Positions 16,741 to 25,087 of a stretch of 64,000 nucleotides of DNA are shown here, piece by piece (position 1 is the stretch's first letter; every line of letters starts with the position of its first letter). Source of the DNA: JAVBRA01 sp031548435 (GTDB lineage: Bacteria; Bacteroidota; Bacteroidia; Bacteroidales; Rikenellaceae); the NCBI GenBank assembly GCA_031548435.1, contig JAVBRA010000017.1:62001-126000 (forward strand), in the 5' to 3' direction. Both the position numbers and the translations under genes were made by a program. The notes under the pieces are model-generated. The model was not told the DNA's origin and ran no database searches. It saw only the letters and a program-made list of their open reading frames with translations.

Positions 16741-18075
16741 CTACTTGCGGGAACGGATCATCTTCATGACCTCAACCTTGCCCAGCCGGATCATATCCAG
16801 CAGCGGCAACGCCGACGGGCAGGTGTATGAACACGAGCCGCACTCGATGCAGTCGGTCGCTTTTTCGGCTTCCATGCGGTCGTACAGGCCCAGCTTGCCG
16901 AGTTTGCCCAGCAGGTAGGGCTCCAGCCCCATCGGGCACACACTCACGCACTTGGCGCACGAGATGCACGCCTGGGGACGGCTGCGGTGCGATTCCGCCT
17001 CGCGGAACACCACCACGCCCGAAGTGCCTTTGGTGACCGGCGCATCGAGGTTGGCCACCGCGCGGCCCATCATCGGCCCGCCGCTGACCACCTTGCCCGT
17101 GTCGTCGGGCAGGCCGCCGCACGCTTCGATCAGCGCCGAGAGCGGCGTGCCGATCCGCACCAGAAAATTGGCCGGTTTCGTCAGGTTTTTCCCCGTAACG
17201 GTCACCACCCGTTCAACAAGCGGCTTATTTTTCTGCACCGCCTCGTAAACGGCCAGCGCCGTACCCACATTCTGCACCACCGTGCGGACATCGACCGGAA
17301 GGCCGCCCGAGGGCACCTCGCGCCCGGTGACAGCCCGGATCAGTTGTTTCTCGCCCCCCTGCGGATACTGCACTTTCAGCGGCACAACGTTGATGCCGTT
17401 GAAGTTGCGCGCCAGGGACGAAAGGTGAGCGATGGCATCGGGCTTGTTGTTCTCGATGCCGATATACACCTTATTCACTTGCAGCGCTTTGGCCAGTATC
17501 TCCACGCCCACAAGCATCTCCTCGCCCCGTTCGAGCATCACCCGGTGGTCGGAGGTGAGATACGGCTCGCACTCCACCCCGTTGATAATCAGCGTATCGA
17601 CGCTCTTGCCCTGCGGAATGCCGAGTTTCACCTGTGTGGGGAACGTGGCCCCGCCCATACCCACAATACCGGCGTCGGCGATCTTCTTTATGATCTCTTC
17701 AGAGGTGAGGCTGCACTCGCGCACCACGACCGGATTGCGGTCGATTCCCTCGGCCCACTGGTCGCCCTCGACCTGGATGATGACGGCCGGCTTACGCATT
17801 CCACCGGCGTCGGGCACAGCGTCGACCGCCGTCACCGTCCCCGAAACGGGCGAGTGGATGTTGGCCGACACAAATCCGGCGGCCGAAGCGATCAACTGCC
17901 CGGCCAGCACCTTATCGCCCTTGGCCACGACAGCCGAAGAAGGCGCCCCGATGTGCTGGGACAAAGGCACGGTAACCGTCGCCGGCAAAGGAAACGTTTC
18001 GATGGCCGCCCCCCGGCTGATCTTGTTGTCGGCCGGATGGATGCCCCCGAGGCGGAATGTTTTCAATCTGGACAT
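16741..18075 (-). CDS. rnfC: Rnf complex subunit C (NADH/ferredoxin-binding)
   Basis: 444-residue peripheral subunit. An N-terminal barrel-sandwich domain comes first, then the glycine-rich nucleotide-binding segment GIVGMGGATFPTQVKL, a SLBB domain and two [4Fe-4S] motifs, CISCAKCVSVCPMGLEP and CIECGSCSYTCPSALPLL. The downstream gap to rnfD (164 bp) is larger than the other rnf gaps, and 249 bp separate it from rnfB. Confidence 0.96.
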   Translation of the reverse strand: MSRLKTFRLGGIHPADNKISRGAAIETFPLPATVTVPLSQHIGAPSSAVVAKGDKVLAGQLIASAAGFVSANIHSPVSGTVTAVDAVPDAGGMRKPAVIIQVEGDQWAEGIDRNPVVVRECSLTSEEIIKKIADAGIVGMGGATFPTQVKLGIPQGKSVDTLIINGVECEPYLTSDHRVMLERGEEMLVGVEILAKALQVNKVYIGIENNKPDAIAHLSSLARNFNGINVVPLKVQYPQGGEKQLIRAVTGREVPSGGLPVDVRTVVQNVGTALAVYEAVQKNKPLVERVVTVTGKNLTKPANFLVRIGTPLSALIEACGGLPDDTGKVVSGGPMMGRAVANLDAPVTKGTSGVVVFREAESHRSRPQACISCAKCVSVCPMGLEPYLLGKLGKLGLYDRMEAEKATDCIECGSCSYTCPSALPLLDMIRLGKVEVMKMIRSRK

Positions 18076-18324
18076 ATCGTTATGCTTTACTTATCTTTTT
18101 TAAAACGGCCCCTCGTCGCCACGGCTGCCCTGAATGACGGGCGCTGTACGAACATTTTCTATTCATATCGTCCCATCGGAAGCCTGGTATCACCACGCTT
18201 CTCTGGAATGACACCCTGCGGACGCTCATGCGAGGCCTTCCTTATCTATCGTCCTGCCCGGGAACACGCGGATGCGCCACTGCACTTTCCCGAAACGACA
18301 GGGGCGTCATCTTAGCGCCCACCA
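18076..18324. other. Spacer between rnfB and rnfC with repeat-like sequence
   Basis: 249 bp without a gene inside an otherwise compact operon. It contains phrases such as CTGGAATGACACCCT and CCTGAATGACGG, like other intergenic stretches here (24.1 and 29.6 kb). It suggests insertion of a short repeat into the operon; no promoter is evident. Confidence 0.35.
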
Positions 18325-19251
18325 TTATGCCTCCTGCACCACGGCTGAAGCGGGCATTGCGGCGGCCACTTTTTCGGCCATCGGTTCCGTCGGTTTGGAT
18401 GCCTCGTCACCGGCCGGTTTTGCAGCCGGGCGCGGCGGGAAATTGGTTTCGACAATGGCCCCCGTCGGGCATTCGGGCGCGCACTTGCGGCACAGGCGGC
18501 ACTTCTGCGAATCGATGTAGGCCAGGTTCGACTCGATGGTGATGGCGTCGAACGCGCACACCTTGGCGCACTTGGTGCAGGCAATGCACGACACCTGGCA
18601 CGCCTTGCGCGAGACGGCCCCTTTATCCCTGTTGATGCAATTCACAAATACGCGGCGGCCCTTGGGCCCCTTGCGGCGCAGCTCGATGATGAATTTCGGG
18701 CACGCTTTCACGCACGCCCCGCACGCCGTACACTTGTCGTCGTCGACCACAGGCAGCCCGGTGGCCCCATCCATCACAATGGCGTCGAACTTGCACGACA
18801 CCACGCAGTCGCCCTTGCCCAGACAGCCGTAGTTGCAGGCCGTATCGCCGCCGTAGAGCTGCGCCATCACCGCGCACGAGGGCGCTCCCTCGAACCGGTT
18901 GGTTCTGGGACGCTTATCGCAGCTTCCGCCGCAACGCACCACCGCCACCATCGGTTCGGACTCAGCAGCCACGCGCCCCAGGTATTCGGCAATCGACTTC
19001 ATGGTATCGGCGCCACCCACCGGGCAGTTCATCCCCTCCATGCCGTCCCGTTTCACCAACGCATCGGCAAACCCGCGGCAACCGGGAAACCCGCATCCGC
19101 CGCAATTGGCTCCGGGCAGCAGCCCTTCGACCCCGTCGATGCGCGGATCTTCGACCACGCGGAACTTCTGCGCGACAAAATAGAGCACCACCGCCGACAA
19201 CACACCTAAAGAGCTGAGCGTGATAATAGTATAAAACAACGTACTATCCAT
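18325..19251 (-). CDS. rnfB: Rnf complex subunit B (ferredoxin-like)
   Basis: 308 residues. The N-terminal membrane anchor is followed by the Cys cluster NCGGCGFPGCRGFADA...CPVGG, then a second cluster and several CxxCxxCxxxCP motifs (CTACGACVKACP, CIACTKCAKVC, CRLCRKCAPECPTGAI), enough for multiple [4Fe-4S] centres. The C-terminus is an Ala/Pro-rich tail of about 35 residues. It receives electrons from ferredoxin. It overlaps the upstream rseC-like stop by one base. Confidence 0.96.
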   Translation of the reverse strand: MDSTLFYTIITLSSLGVLSAVVLYFVAQKFRVVEDPRIDGVEGLLPGANCGGCGFPGCRGFADALVKRDGMEGMNCPVGGADTMKSIAEYLGRVAAESEPMVAVVRCGGSCDKRPRTNRFEGAPSCAVMAQLYGGDTACNYGCLGKGDCVVSCKFDAIVMDGATGLPVVDDDKCTACGACVKACPKFIIELRRKGPKGRRVFVNCINRDKGAVSRKACQVSCIACTKCAKVCAFDAITIESNLAYIDSQKCRLCRKCAPECPTGAIVETNFPPRPAAKPAGDEASKPTEPMAEKVAAAMPASAVVQEA

Positions 19252-19679
19252 TATTCGTCAAGTTTATCCACATAAAAATAAATCGATTCGCCGATCCGCT
19301 TACGGAACACGAACAACAAGCCATAATAAACCGCCAGGAACGCCAGCGACACTCCGGCGGCGGCCACTTCCGAGACACCCGTTTTCAGCAGCACCAACAG
19401 CACCGCCAACACCACCGCCAGCGGAGCGAGGTAAGCCAACAGCGCCGACTTGAGCCCGGCCGAGCGGGCCATGTATACATCGACCGTTTCACCGGGACGG
19501 AAGCGGTTCGGATCGTCGACCTTTACCGTAACGGTTTTCTCTTTCGCCTCGCCCATGCCGCACGCCCCCCGGGCTGCGCACGAAGAACATGCCTCGCGGG
19601 CCAGGATCGTCACGTCGATGCTCGCCTCCCCGATGCGGGAAACCGTGCCCTGATGTTCGATGATGTCGTTTTTGGCCAT
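19251..19679 (-). CDS. rseC: RseC/SoxR-reducing-system family membrane protein
   Basis: 142 residues with a Cys-rich N-terminal part (CSSCAARGACGMGEAKE), then two transmembrane helices. Genes of this family head rnf operons in many Bacteroidota, as here, and are linked to assembly or to reduction of iron-sulphur regulators in other bacteria. The first gene of the operon; the ATG is at 19677-19679. Confidence 0.9.
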   Translation of the reverse strand: MAKNDIIEHQGTVSRIGEASIDVTILAREACSSCAARGACGMGEAKEKTVTVKVDDPNRFRPGETVDVYMARSAGLKSALLAYLAPLAVVLAVLLVLLKTGVSEVAAAGVSLAFLAVYYGLLFVFRKRIGESIYFYVDKLDE

Positions 19680-19804
19680 TGGATTTTCCGATTTTGCAAT
19701 GCAAAAATAATAAATCCATCGGGAAATAGGGTCGGGAAAAATTAAATGGAACGATTATAAATTACGAAGGTATTCCGCCACAGCCAACAATGGAGCGCAG
19801 CCGA

Positions 19805-19835
19805 TTTGTTTTTCCGCAAAAAAGCATTACTTTTA
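19805..19835 (+). promoter_or_regulatory. Promoter of the PepC-type peptidase gene
   Basis: TTTG at 19805-19808, 19 nt, TACTTTTA at 19828-19835 (one mismatch to TAnnTTTG), about 145 bp upstream of the start codon at 19979. Confidence 0.55.
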
Positions 19836-19978
19836 CGGTAATTTTTCCGGAGGAAGCCTTGGGAGCGACTGAAAGCAGAAGGTTGCGACATTGTCGGGTA
19901 AGCCCGGGGGCAAGACAGGAAAAAGATAAAGGCATCAAAAAAATCATTCCCAACAATTTCTCAAATACTAACTTCACG

Positions 19979-21190
19979 ATGAAAAAAATCCTACTCATCC
20001 CGGCAGTGCTGATTGCGGCTGCCAGCGTATCTTTCGCCGCCCCGAAAGATAAAAAGAACGCCCCGAAGAAAGAAGAGGGCTACGTATTCACCGACCAGAA
20101 GATCAACAACCACGGCCCCATCCGCAACCAACAGAGCAGCGGCACGTGCTGGGCGTTTTCGGGCGTTTCGTTCCTGGAGGGCGAACTGCTCAGGAACGGC
20201 AAGGACAGCGTCAACCTGTCCGACATGTGGATCGTGCGCAACAATTACTACGAACGGGCTGTCCGCTACGTGCGCATGCACGGCGACATGTCGTTCGGCG
20301 AGGGGAGCATCACCCCCAACGTGTTCGACATGTACGCCAAATACGGCATGGTGCCCGAGGAAGCCTACAAGGGGCTTGAGTACGGCACCGACACCCACCG
20401 CCACGGCGAGATGAACAGCGCCCTGAAAGCCTATCTCGACGAGATCATCAAAAACCCGAACAGGCAGCTGACCACCGCCTGGCTGCGCGGCGTGGAGGGG
20501 ATCCTTGACGCTTACTTCGGCCCCAAGCCCGAGAAGTTCACCTACAAGGGCGTGGAGTACACCCCGCAGAGCTTCGCCTCGATGCTGGGCCTGGACATGA
20601 ACGACTACATCACCGTCAGCTCGTTCACCCACCACCCGTTCTACACGCAGTTCGTGCTTGAGGTGCCCGACAACTGGGGCTCGTACAGCGCCTACAACGT
20701 GCCCATCGCCGATTTTTCCAAAATCATATCCTCTTCCATCGAAGCCGGCTATAATGTCGTATGGGCTTCGGACGTGAGTGAAAAGGGCTTCAAATACAAC
20801 GACGGCTTTGCCGTGGTGCCCGTCACCAAAGCGGCCGACCTGGAAGGAAGCGAAAAATCGAAATGGACCGCCATGACCCAGGCCGAACTCGACAGCATCG
20901 CCCTGAAACTCAACGCTCCCGGCCCCGAAAGGACAATCACGCAGGAAATGCGCCAGCAGGAGTTCAACAACTACCTCACCACCGACGACCACGGCATGGT
21001 GCTCATGGGCACGGCCTCCGACCAGAACGGCGCCCTCTATTACAAGGTGCAGAACTCGTGGGGCGAGAGCGGCAAGTACAAGGGCTTCTTCTACGCCTCC
21101 GAGCCGTTCGTGCTGCTCAAGACCACGGCCATCGCGGTGAACAAGAACACGCTGCCCAAGGAAATCGCCGACAAGCTGGGGATCAAATAG
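19979..21190 (+). CDS. C1-family cysteine aminopeptidase, PepC/bleomycin-hydrolase type, exported
   Basis: 403 residues. A signal peptide (MKKILLIPAVLIAAASVSFA) precedes a papain-fold enzyme. The active site is Cys in NQQSSGTCWAFSG, His in DDHGMVLMG and Asn in VQNSWGESG, in the order and spacing of bleomycin hydrolases. Secretion is a difference from cytosolic PepC. It probably trims peptides in the periplasm alongside DPP IV. The start is set at ATG 19979 because it begins the signal peptide, although the frame is open from 19790. Confidence 0.92.
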   Translation: MKKILLIPAVLIAAASVSFAAPKDKKNAPKKEEGYVFTDQKINNHGPIRNQQSSGTCWAFSGVSFLEGELLRNGKDSVNLSDMWIVRNNYYERAVRYVRMHGDMSFGEGSITPNVFDMYAKYGMVPEEAYKGLEYGTDTHRHGEMNSALKAYLDEIIKNPNRQLTTAWLRGVEGILDAYFGPKPEKFTYKGVEYTPQSFASMLGLDMNDYITVSSFTHHPFYTQFVLEVPDNWGSYSAYNVPIADFSKIISSSIEAGYNVVWASDVSEKGFKYNDGFAVVPVTKAADLEGSEKSKWTAMTQAELDSIALKLNAPGPERTITQEMRQQEFNNYLTTDDHGMVLMGTASDQNGALYYKVQNSWGESGKYKGFFYASEPFVLLKTTAIAVNKNTLPKEIADKLGIK

Positions 21191-21206
21191 ACCGGCCGCC
21201 TTTCAT

Positions 21207-21237
21207 AAAAAAGGAACCTTGCGGGGTTCCTTTTTTT
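21207..21237 (+). terminator. Intrinsic terminator after the PepC-type gene
   Basis: AAAAAAGGAACC, a short loop, GGTTCCTTTTTTT: a stem of about 12 bp ending in a T run, starting 16 bp after the stop codon. Confidence 0.85.
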
Positions 21238-21333
21238 ATGACAATTTCGCCTGAAATTTGGAAGTTATATTTCATTTTGTAACTTTGACATACAGATAAT
21301 ATCATCTGCAACCTAAAAATTCAATTAATTATG

Positions 21334-21341
21334 AAAAAAAA
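21334..21341 (+). repeat. A8 homopolymer breaking a lipoprotein signal peptide
   Basis: Eight A residues directly after the ATG at 21331. With eight, the frame from that ATG ends after 20 codons; with seven, it reads MKKIVCLSAIMLCLTGLYLF and runs into the downstream gene as a complete lipoprotein signal peptide (NSC lipobox). Such a tract is a classic site for slipped-strand or transcriptional slippage; a sequencing error is the plain alternative. Confidence 0.75.
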
Positions 21342-21361
21342 TTGTCTGTTTATCAGCAATT

Positions 21362-22186
21362 ATGCTGTGTTTAACAGGATTGTATTTATTTAACTCCTGT
21401 CAAAAAAATGAGGAGCACTCACCACTGAAACCTGCTTCCAAATACGATGAAATCGGAACTGTGCACAACGAAGGGCTTGAATTTGTTCTCAACTCATTAA
21501 AAGTCGACACAAAATCTTCCGATACGCATTCTTTTCCGACCATAGGAACAATGGAGGCGTTATGTCAAAGTTTCGCACAGTCCAAAGGATATGACCCGGC
21601 CACAACAAGAACCAATGCCGGGGAAATGGATACACTGGTGCGACAAACACCTGATTTTGCTGAATTGGGCGCTTCAGATCGAACTCTCTGTTATATAGAA
21701 AAATTCGAGACAATGCTATCCAATAAAAAAATCATTAATATTGTCAACCTTCAGCAAATCATTCGCGATTTTGAATGGAGCGTAAACAAAGACAGCCATT
21801 TAAGTCCGGAAGAGAAAGACATTCTTCTTTATATGTCTGCCGTAGCCCGTTATTCGGCAGAATACTGGAATAAGAATTACGAAAAATGGGCCGTTGAACT
21901 CAGGGGAATCGACTACTGGCAACAAACGTCCTGCCTAACAAGATCGGGAGGAGGTGAAAACGGCAGCAATTGGTTGAACACAGTTATTGCCATTACCTGG
22001 TCAGATGCAGGAGGAGCTGCAGCCGGGGCGCTGGCAACCGCAGCCACAGGAGGATTGGCTGCAGGAACAATTGTTGCAGCAGGCCTAGGTGGTTCTGTTT
22101 ACGCAGCTTGGGAAAAATTATGCCCTTCCATTCCAGACAAAGACCCGCTGCAACCTAAGCTTCCGATACCGGAACATACCATGTAA
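21362..22186 (+). CDS. Lipoprotein-like protein with glycine-zipper C-terminus (signal peptide out of frame)
   Basis: As sequenced, the intact frame starts at ATG 21362 (274 residues, MLCLTGLYLFNSC...). The natural start is probably ATG 21331, one base out of frame because of the A8 tract. After the lipobox cysteine comes a polar region with a GTVHNEGLEFV motif, an all-helical middle, then a Gly/Ala-rich segment (SDAGGAAAGALATAATGGLA, then GTIVAAGLGGSVYAAW) like the membrane-inserting part of small bacteriocins, and a Pro-rich tail. The region is clearly more AT-rich than its surroundings, suggesting acquisition. Function unknown. Confidence 0.65.
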   Translation: MLCLTGLYLFNSCQKNEEHSPLKPASKYDEIGTVHNEGLEFVLNSLKVDTKSSDTHSFPTIGTMEALCQSFAQSKGYDPATTRTNAGEMDTLVRQTPDFAELGASDRTLCYIEKFETMLSNKKIINIVNLQQIIRDFEWSVNKDSHLSPEEKDILLYMSAVARYSAEYWNKNYEKWAVELRGIDYWQQTSCLTRSGGGENGSNWLNTVIAITWSDAGGAAAGALATAATGGLAAGTIVAAGLGGSVYAAWEKLCPSIPDKDPLQPKLPIPEHTM

Positions 22187-22207
22187 AAACATAATCGACC
22201 CAAACCT

Positions 22208-22591
22208 ATGAGAACTAAAATTTGCCCACTGATTACCCCCGGCCTGCTGTTTCTTGCTGCCGCTGTGGCGTTGCTCTATGCGAACGATCAGGTCGCCGGA
22301 CACCGGATGCCTTGCTGGTCCTATGCAGTTATATCGGTGATAATCATAGCCATATGGGCTATTTGCATCTGGATCGCAAGCCGGAACAAGCGCCCGGCTG
22401 AAACTCCGAAAAAAAAGCTCAATCCCGCACGCTATATTCTGTTGACATTGCTGCCCATGGTGCTGCTTTTCGTGTTTTTCTGCGTCCGGAACGATTTCGA
22501 TCCCGGGACGATGCTCTCGAACCTGCTGGCCGCAGCATTCATAACGTCGGTGTTTATCGGAGCGACGTACCTTTCAGAAAAATCCCGATAA
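22208..22591 (+). CDS. Small multi-pass membrane protein
   Basis: 127 residues with about four hydrophobic helices (LLFLAAAVALLY; YAVISVIIIAIWAICIWIA; YILLTLLPMVLLFVFF; LLAAAFITSVFIGATY) and a basic loop RNKRPAETPKKK. It starts 21 bp after the glycine-zipper protein and ends in a strong terminator, so the two form a transcription unit. Size and partner recall toxin-immunity pairs, but no family was recognised. Confidence 0.65.
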   Translation: MRTKICPLITPGLLFLAAAVALLYANDQVAGHRMPCWSYAVISVIIIAIWAICIWIASRNKRPAETPKKKLNPARYILLTLLPMVLLFVFFCVRNDFDPGTMLSNLLAAAFITSVFIGATYLSEKSR

Positions 22592-22630
22592 AACTAAAAA
22601 GGAACCCCGCAGGGTTCCTTTTTAGTTTTT
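22591..22630. terminator. Bidirectional terminator between the small membrane protein gene and trmD
   Basis: A 17-bp stem AAACTAAAAAGGAACCC / GGGTTCCTTTTTAGTTT around CGCA, with A and T runs on either side, between convergent genes. Its core GGAACC/GGTTCC is shared with the 21207 terminator. Confidence 0.85.
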
Positions 22631-22632
22631 AT

Positions 22633-23307
22633 TTACTCCAGCAGATCGGGGCGAAGTTCTTCGGTGCGGCGCAGGGCCTGTTCGTGCTTCCACTCTTCGA
22701 TCAGGGCGAAGTTGCCTGAGAGCAGCACCGGCGGCACCTCCCACCCGTTGAATTCGGCCGGGCGGGTGTAGACCGGCGGCGAGAGCAGGTTGTCCTGAAA
22801 GCAGTCCGTCAGGGCCGACGACTCGTCGCCGATGGCCCCGGGCAGCAGGCGGATCACCGCGTCGGCGATCACCGCCGCCGCCAATTCGCCGCCCGTAAGC
22901 ACAAAATCGCCGAGCGATATCTCCCTGGTGATCAAATGGTCGCGCACCCGCTGGTCGATGCCCTTGTAGTGGCCGCACAGGATGATGATGTTGCCCAGCA
23001 GCGACAGCCGGTTGGCTTCACGCTGCGAAAACCGTTCGCCATCGGGCGAGGTGTAGATGATCTCGTCGTAGGTTCGCTCGCTTTTGAGCTGTTCGATGCA
23101 GCGGAAAATCGGTTCGACCTTCATCACCATGCCGGCCTCGCCGCCGAACGGGTAGTCGTCGACCTGGCGGTGCTTGCCCTCGGCCCAGTCGCGGATGTTG
23201 TGGATATGAATCTCCGCCACGCCGGCCTGCTGCGCCCGCCGCAGGATCGACTCGTTCAGCGGGCCCGACAACAGCTCGGGAACAACGGTCAGAATGTCGA
23301 TCCTCAT
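22633..23307 (-). CDS. trmD: tRNA (guanine37-N1)-methyltransferase
   Basis: 224 residues. The SPOUT-fold enzyme methylates G37 next to the anticodon to prevent frameshifting. The trefoil-knot motifs are visible: YPFGGEAGMVMK, ILCGHYKGIDQRV, SLGDFVLTGGELAA. Its start codon overlaps the stop of the upstream FkbM-type gene by 4 bp, so the two are translationally coupled. Confidence 0.96.
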   Translation of the reverse strand: MRIDILTVVPELLSGPLNESILRRAQQAGVAEIHIHNIRDWAEGKHRQVDDYPFGGEAGMVMKVEPIFRCIEQLKSERTYDEIIYTSPDGERFSQREANRLSLLGNIIILCGHYKGIDQRVRDHLITREISLGDFVLTGGELAAAVIADAVIRLLPGAIGDESSALTDCFQDNLLSPPVYTRPAEFNGWEVPPVLLSGNFALIEEWKHEQALRRTEELRPDLLE

Positions 23308-24068
23308 GGCCGGATGATCTTGACGTTGGACGGGTGGACAAAAAAGATGTCTTTCGCATCACCGGCTTCAAGCCTCTTGAGGTTTCCATCGGCGAGCACA
23401 TAGGCCTCGTAGCCCAGAAAGGCGAAGAACGAAGTGATGGCCAGCCGCTTCTCGCCGTCGGTTTCGACCAGCACCGTGGGCAGGTGGCGGGCGATGACCG
23501 GTTCCATTTCGGGGATCACCACCGTTTCGTAGCCCTCGATGTCGCACTTGATGAAATCGAGCCTGTCGAGGTGGGCGAACAGGCGGCTGCCACGGATCAT
23601 TTCGGCCTCGAACTCCATGTCGCCCTCGCATTTGCCCCCGTTTTCGCTCACAAAGTTGCGCCCAGTGCCCATGTAGCCGGTGTAGCGGCCCGAGTCGTTG
23701 CACATGGTGACGGTTTTTTCCTCGCTGCCCAGGGCGTAATTGAGAATCTCCACGTTACGGAAGCGGCGCAGGTTGTGTTTCAGCACTTTGAGGATCGGCT
23801 TTACGGGCTCGACGGCATACACCCGTCCCGCCGCCCCCGCCAACGACGCGAAGATGTACGAGTAGTACCCCAGGTTAGCGCCGATGTCGATGACCGTATC
23901 GCCCTGGCAAACAACGTTTTTCAGGAAACGGGGGTATTCGTACGCCGCCGATCTTTTGCCCAGTCCCAGCCTGTAGCCCGTGAAGTAGAGGCCGCTCAGC
24001 GTCTTGAGGTAGTTTTCGAGCGAAAGGCTGCGGTAGAGCGTTTTTTTTATGGTGCCGGTCAGTGACAT
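23304..24068 (-). CDS. FkbM-family methyltransferase
   Basis: 254 residues. A SAM-dependent O-methyltransferase of the FkbM type: GDTVIDIGANLGYYSYIFAS (SAM site, residues about 56-75), YAVEPVKP, and the FkbM hallmark DFIKCDIEGYE. These enzymes usually methylate sugars or small molecules. The gene directly precedes trmD with a 4-bp overlap and is close to a GT90 gene; a glycan substrate is likely but unproven. Confidence 0.88.
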   Translation of the reverse strand: MSLTGTIKKTLYRSLSLENYLKTLSGLYFTGYRLGLGKRSAAYEYPRFLKNVVCQGDTVIDIGANLGYYSYIFASLAGAAGRVYAVEPVKPILKVLKHNLRRFRNVEILNYALGSEEKTVTMCNDSGRYTGYMGTGRNFVSENGGKCEGDMEFEAEMIRGSRLFAHLDRLDFIKCDIEGYETVVIPEMEPVIARHLPTVLVETDGEKRLAITSFFAFLGYEAYVLADGNLKRLEAGDAKDIFFVHPSNVKIIRP

Positions 24069-24316
24069 ATGTTTTATGCTTGAAATATTACTCTTTTGTC
24101 GTGCTGTTCATGGCGGAGATCGACTTCGTCGGGCTGTCCGTTGCCTTCGGCCGGCGATCCCGGTTCTTGACCGAATGACAACCTGCGCCTCGTTACGGCG
24201 GAGATGTTCCTCTGCCGCTCAACATGACGGAAACGACAATCCCCTGCCGAACACGATGGACATTCCGCCCCGAAACACCCCCGGGTGCGCCGCCGCACCC
24301 GTCCGGGATGATACAA
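24069..24316. other. Spacer with repeat-like sequence
   Basis: 248 bp between the MBL-fold gene and the FkbM gene. It contains GACCGAATGACAACCTGCGCC and CTCAACATGACGG, phrases shared in style with other spacers in the window. No reading frame of interest. Confidence 0.35.
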
Positions 24317-24982
24317 CTACGGGGTTACCTCCTTATTCACCACCTCGGTGATGAACGGGTTATAGAGCGACTCCCCGCCGATGGTGGTTTGCGGGCCGTG
24401 GCCGGGGAACACCTTCACCTCGCCCCCCAGCGGCAATATCTTGTCGATGATGCTTTTCACAATGGTCGGATAGTCGCCTCCGGGCAGGTCGGTGCGGCCG
24501 ATGCTGTTTTTGAACAGCGTGTCGCCCGTGAAGGCCGCCTTGCTCACCGGGTCGAAGATCGTCACTCCGCCCGGCGTGTGGCCCGGCGTGTGGACGACAT
24601 GTAGCTCAGTGTTGCCGAAACGCAGCACGGGCGTCTCTTTCAGGTCGATGCCGATCTCGGGCACGGCGTCGATGTCGAGGCCGAACATGGCTGCCGAAAC
24701 CGGGGCCGACATCAGCACCGGACGGTCGCCCGAATGGATGGCGAAAGGAATGCCGTATTTCTCCGTGACGGCCGAGGCGCCCAGAATGTGGTCGATGTGC
24801 CCGTGGGTGTTGACGGCCATCACCGGCAACAGCCCGTGCTTGTCGATGTAGGCGAACAGTTTTTCGTCTTCGGCGGTGTTGCTGTTGCCCGCGTCGATGA
24901 TCACGCATTGGCCCGTTTCGTCCGACACGATGTAGGTGTTCTCCTGGATGGGATTGAACGTTATGGCCCCTATTTTCAGCAT
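24317..24982 (-). CDS. MBL-fold metallohydrolase, glyoxalase II-like
   Basis: 221 residues. The zinc site is THGHIDHILGA (HxHxDH), with HTPGHTPGG, DTLFKNSIGRTD and FPGHGPQT further on, the order seen in hydroxyacylglutathione hydrolase-like enzymes. It lacks the C-terminal glutathione-binding domain of true GloB, so the natural thioester substrate is uncertain. Monocistronic, with a TATCTTTG box at 25005-25012. Confidence 0.9.
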   Translation of the reverse strand: MLKIGAITFNPIQENTYIVSDETGQCVIIDAGNSNTAEDEKLFAYIDKHGLLPVMAVNTHGHIDHILGASAVTEKYGIPFAIHSGDRPVLMSAPVSAAMFGLDIDAVPEIGIDLKETPVLRFGNTELHVVHTPGHTPGGVTIFDPVSKAAFTGDTLFKNSIGRTDLPGGDYPTIVKSIIDKILPLGGEVKVFPGHGPQTTIGGESLYNPFITEVVNKEVTP

Positions 24983-25004
24983 CTGTTTTCCGTTTGGTTG
25001 TGTG

Positions 25005-25012
25005 CAAAGATA
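25005..25012 (-). promoter_or_regulatory. -7 box of the MBL-fold gene
   Basis: TATCTTTG on the minus strand, 23 bp upstream of the start at 24982. No TTTG is found at the ideal distance, so only the -7 element is supported. Confidence 0.45.
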
Positions 25013-25087
25013 GGAAGAATCCGGGAATGAGAGCGTTTTTTACGGGTACGATTTTGACCCGTTGCACCCACAATCGACAGGCCCCGC

